The notes beneath the pieces were generated by a model. It saw only the letters and a list, made by a program, of their open reading frames with translations, did not search any database and was not told where the DNA came from. The position numbers and the translations under genes were made by a program. DNA of 15,768 nucleotides from an uncultured Clostridium sp. GTDB lineage: Bacteria; Bacillota; Clostridia; TANB77; CAG-508. The stretch is taken from NCBI GenBank assembly GCA_900553865.1, contig USFC01000032.1, forward strand, positions 1-15,768, in the 5' to 3' direction. Shown piece by piece: positions 15,101 to 15,768 of the stretch (positions within the stretch are counted from its first letter, which is position 1; each line of letters opens with the position of its first letter).

Positions 15101-15514
15101 ATTTGTCTTTTTTAAAATATCTAAAGATACTGTATGCTTTTTAAGTTCAGTTAATTGAGTTTGGATTAATTCTACATTTTGAGATGTTTTACCCAGAAAA
15201 GTAAGGTTGTTTTTTTGATTTTCTAACACATCATAAATAAGCATAGCTCGTCCTGCTTTAGAAAGATTTTTTTTAGTAATTCCTCCAACTTCTCCTAAAA
15301 CTCTATAAGCCATACGTGCAAAAGAAAGTACCTCTGCTTTTATAGTACTTTTTTGTTCTAATTTTTCTAATAATTTTTTTTCTGCTGTAAATGAATATTG
15401 TTCGGGAGTTATAACATATATTTTGCTCCCATTATTAATATTATTTTTTATTTCTTCGTAACAAAATTCACTTTTTCCAGTTCCAGCTCTACCACAAATT
15501 AATCTTAAACTCAT
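12152..15514 (-). CDS. addB: AddB, helicase-exonuclease subunit of AddAB
   Basis: AddAB resects double-strand breaks for RecA-dependent repair. AddB has a helicase-like N-terminus with Walker A (ICGRAGTGKSEF, about residues 5-16) and a RecB-type nuclease domain near the C-terminus (GKIDRVDLA...LRIIDYKSS). Its 4Fe-4S cluster cysteines lie in KYKSCPFSYYLEYG (about 761) and in CDYCEYKQICNF (about 1078-1088). I start it at the ATG at 15514 rather than at the longer ORF start at 15571, because an AAAGAGGAAAAG ribosome binding site precedes 15514 and the promoter overlaps the extra codons. The resulting 1120 aa is normal for AddB. The usual partner gene addA is not next to it: pgeF follows instead, and the DNA upstream of the promoter in this window shows no gene. 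Confidence 0.95.
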   Translation of the reverse strand: MSLRLICGRAGTGKSEFCYEEIKNNINNGSKIYVITPEQYSFTAEKKLLEKLEQKSTIKAEVLSFARMAYRVLGEVGGITKKNLSKAGRAMLIYDVLENQKNNLTFLGKTSQNVELIQTQLTELKKHTVSLDILKKTNEELENRYLQEKLKDIITIYEKQEEKLKGKYIEETDSLDILAQKLEESNLFKNDIFYIDEFSGFTKQEYRVIGELLKVAKQVNVTITTDNLDMQTNMEKDIFHPNKQTADKLLFIARENEIECEKTVFLNTPYRFENKELLHLEQNIQAIPYQNYNGEVNSISIFLAKNPYSEIEEVAKQIIKLVKQNNYRYKDIIVMTKQVEIYSSLCKAIFASYNIPLFMDEKKELSQNEFAKYILAILEVYSSNWAYEAVIEYIKTGFTDIDENEIYEFENYTKKWGIKGSKWYKNEWNFGEDTEDKKQIAQRMRIIRNKVVEPLVKLKENLSQIKTVEQMNIRLYEFLEQNNIREKIELKQNKLEEEGKLDLAKEQELAWNVVISVLEEMGELFESEKVSFEKYRELLKMGLSQTGLGRIPQSQDQVIVGDLDRTRTHEIKAVFIVGVNDGVFPTIQKQEGFLNDKDRDNLKEKGIELAKGTIENLYQDNLNIYKALTIAKEKLFFSYPSSDSEGTALRPSTYITKLKKIFVNLKEDSELVEKKFTIVNESNTFEELIEKIRQNGEKNLPDYWKAVEKYFEESTTWKQKLAKAKEALNNKNSTEKITKENINKLYGNTLVTSISKLEKYKSCPFSYYLEYGLKLKKPEEYKLQSIDTGTFMHEVIDSFFHTIREKELDVKSLEEEQIKSIIEEIIEEKLSFAKYYIFGSSDKFKILTLKLKRVIFTSMKYIINELKNSDFQVFANELEFKKGKEYSPITIPLEDGKKVEITGKIDRVDLAKNEDGKYLRIIDYKSSVKNIDLNQVVAGVQIQLLTYLDAACEIEDVMPAGVLYYNLIDPILKVDKKIDKEQIEEELKKQFKMNGFVLADINIVKMMDKSLEAGYSKVVPVYLDKEGNINKSRSNTITKEQFEDLRKYTKDIIKQISKEILSGNIEINPYYQKKNKKTPCDYCEYKQICNFKENNNCSYRYIENLKKEEILESIREEKEE

Positions 15515-15542
15515 TTTCTTTTCCTCTTTATTATATAGGGTC

Positions 15543-15571
15543 ATTTTATCACACATTATAACTACTTTCAA
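15543..15571 (-). promoter_or_regulatory. Promoter of addB
   Basis: On the minus strand: TTGAAA (15566-15571), a 17-bp spacer, TAAAAT (15543-15548) with an extended -10 TG. The leader is about 20 nt. A GGGGACGGGTC repeat abuts the -35 box. Confidence 0.6.
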
Positions 15572-15651
15572 GAGGACATTTGGGGACGGGTCAAGTTTGT
15601 CCTTTACATAAAGTTTCTAAACTAATAGGGACTGTCCCTATTAGTTTAGAA
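15572..15651. repeat. GGGAC-type repeat with a 37-bp perfect palindrome
   Basis: The first part (15572-15603) has AGGACA, GGGGACGGGTCAAG and TGTCC, as in the dispersed clostridial repeats. The second part (15615-15651) is a perfect palindrome with 18-bp arms around one T, core AGGGACTGTCCCT. As RNA it would form a long stem on either strand. The remaining bases to 15768 show no gene or signal that I can support. Confidence 0.75.
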
Positions 15652-15768
15652 TTACATTAATACAATAAAAACATATTAATTTGAAAAAAAGCGGTATTAG
15701 AGAGTAAGTGAGTTAGAAATTATTGAGAAATTTGTGGAAAGAGTTCATTTTTTAAATGGAAGGGTGCC

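Noticed and set aside
15515..15571. Longer N-terminus for addB (19 extra codons)
   Set aside because: The segment contains the predicted promoter and leader; the ribosome binding site and the usual AddB start fit 15514.

Overview
The window is AT-rich DNA of a low-GC Firmicute, most likely an uncultured or gut-type member of the Clostridia. The basis is TATAAT/TTGACA-type promoters, AGGAGG-type ribosome binding sites, an AddB-type recombination helicase, a MobV relaxase, a DUF6076 protein, and intergenic repeats of the GGGAC...GTCCC kind. I cannot name the species.

Left edge (1-547): the 5' part of a pseudopilin-like surface protein gene on the minus strand. A (TG)16 microsatellite interrupts it and puts the start codon and the body in different frames. 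A decayed second copy of the same 5' module, with its own dinucleotide tract, lies at 8237-8447 in the same orientation.

Centre (about 550-8240): an accessory island between those two repeats. It holds a small unknown ORF, an HTH protein, a DUF6076 zinc-ribbon-like protein, a 543-aa nucleotidyltransferase-fold protein with clearly higher GC, a MobV relaxase with a recognisable pMV158-type oriT, a winged-helix protein typical of mobilizable elements, and a YhcG/DUF1016 PDDEXK nuclease. MobV and YhcG each appear to carry a one-base frameshift near one end, so the island looks partly decayed. No integrase is present.

Right part (8550-15571): housekeeping genes on the minus strand. A promoter just upstream of ogg can drive ogg, an S66 peptidase gene and a family 4 uracil-DNA glycosylase gene. 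Upstream of these are pgeF and addB, with an addB promoter at 15543-15571. DNA repair is the common theme (AddB, OGG, UDG), with two cell-wall-linked genes (LD-carboxypeptidase, PgeF).

Most interesting locus: the 330-bp gap between pgeF and ogg (11045-11374) has the full architecture of a par/Fst-like type I toxin-antitoxin module. A minus-strand promoter drives a 22-residue hydrophobic peptide. A convergent plus-strand promoter (TTGACA, 17 bp, TAATAT with extended -10) drives a roughly 70-nt RNA. Both end at one shared bidirectional terminator. The plus-strand RNA carries a 13-nt sequence perfectly complementary to the start-codon region of the peptide mRNA.
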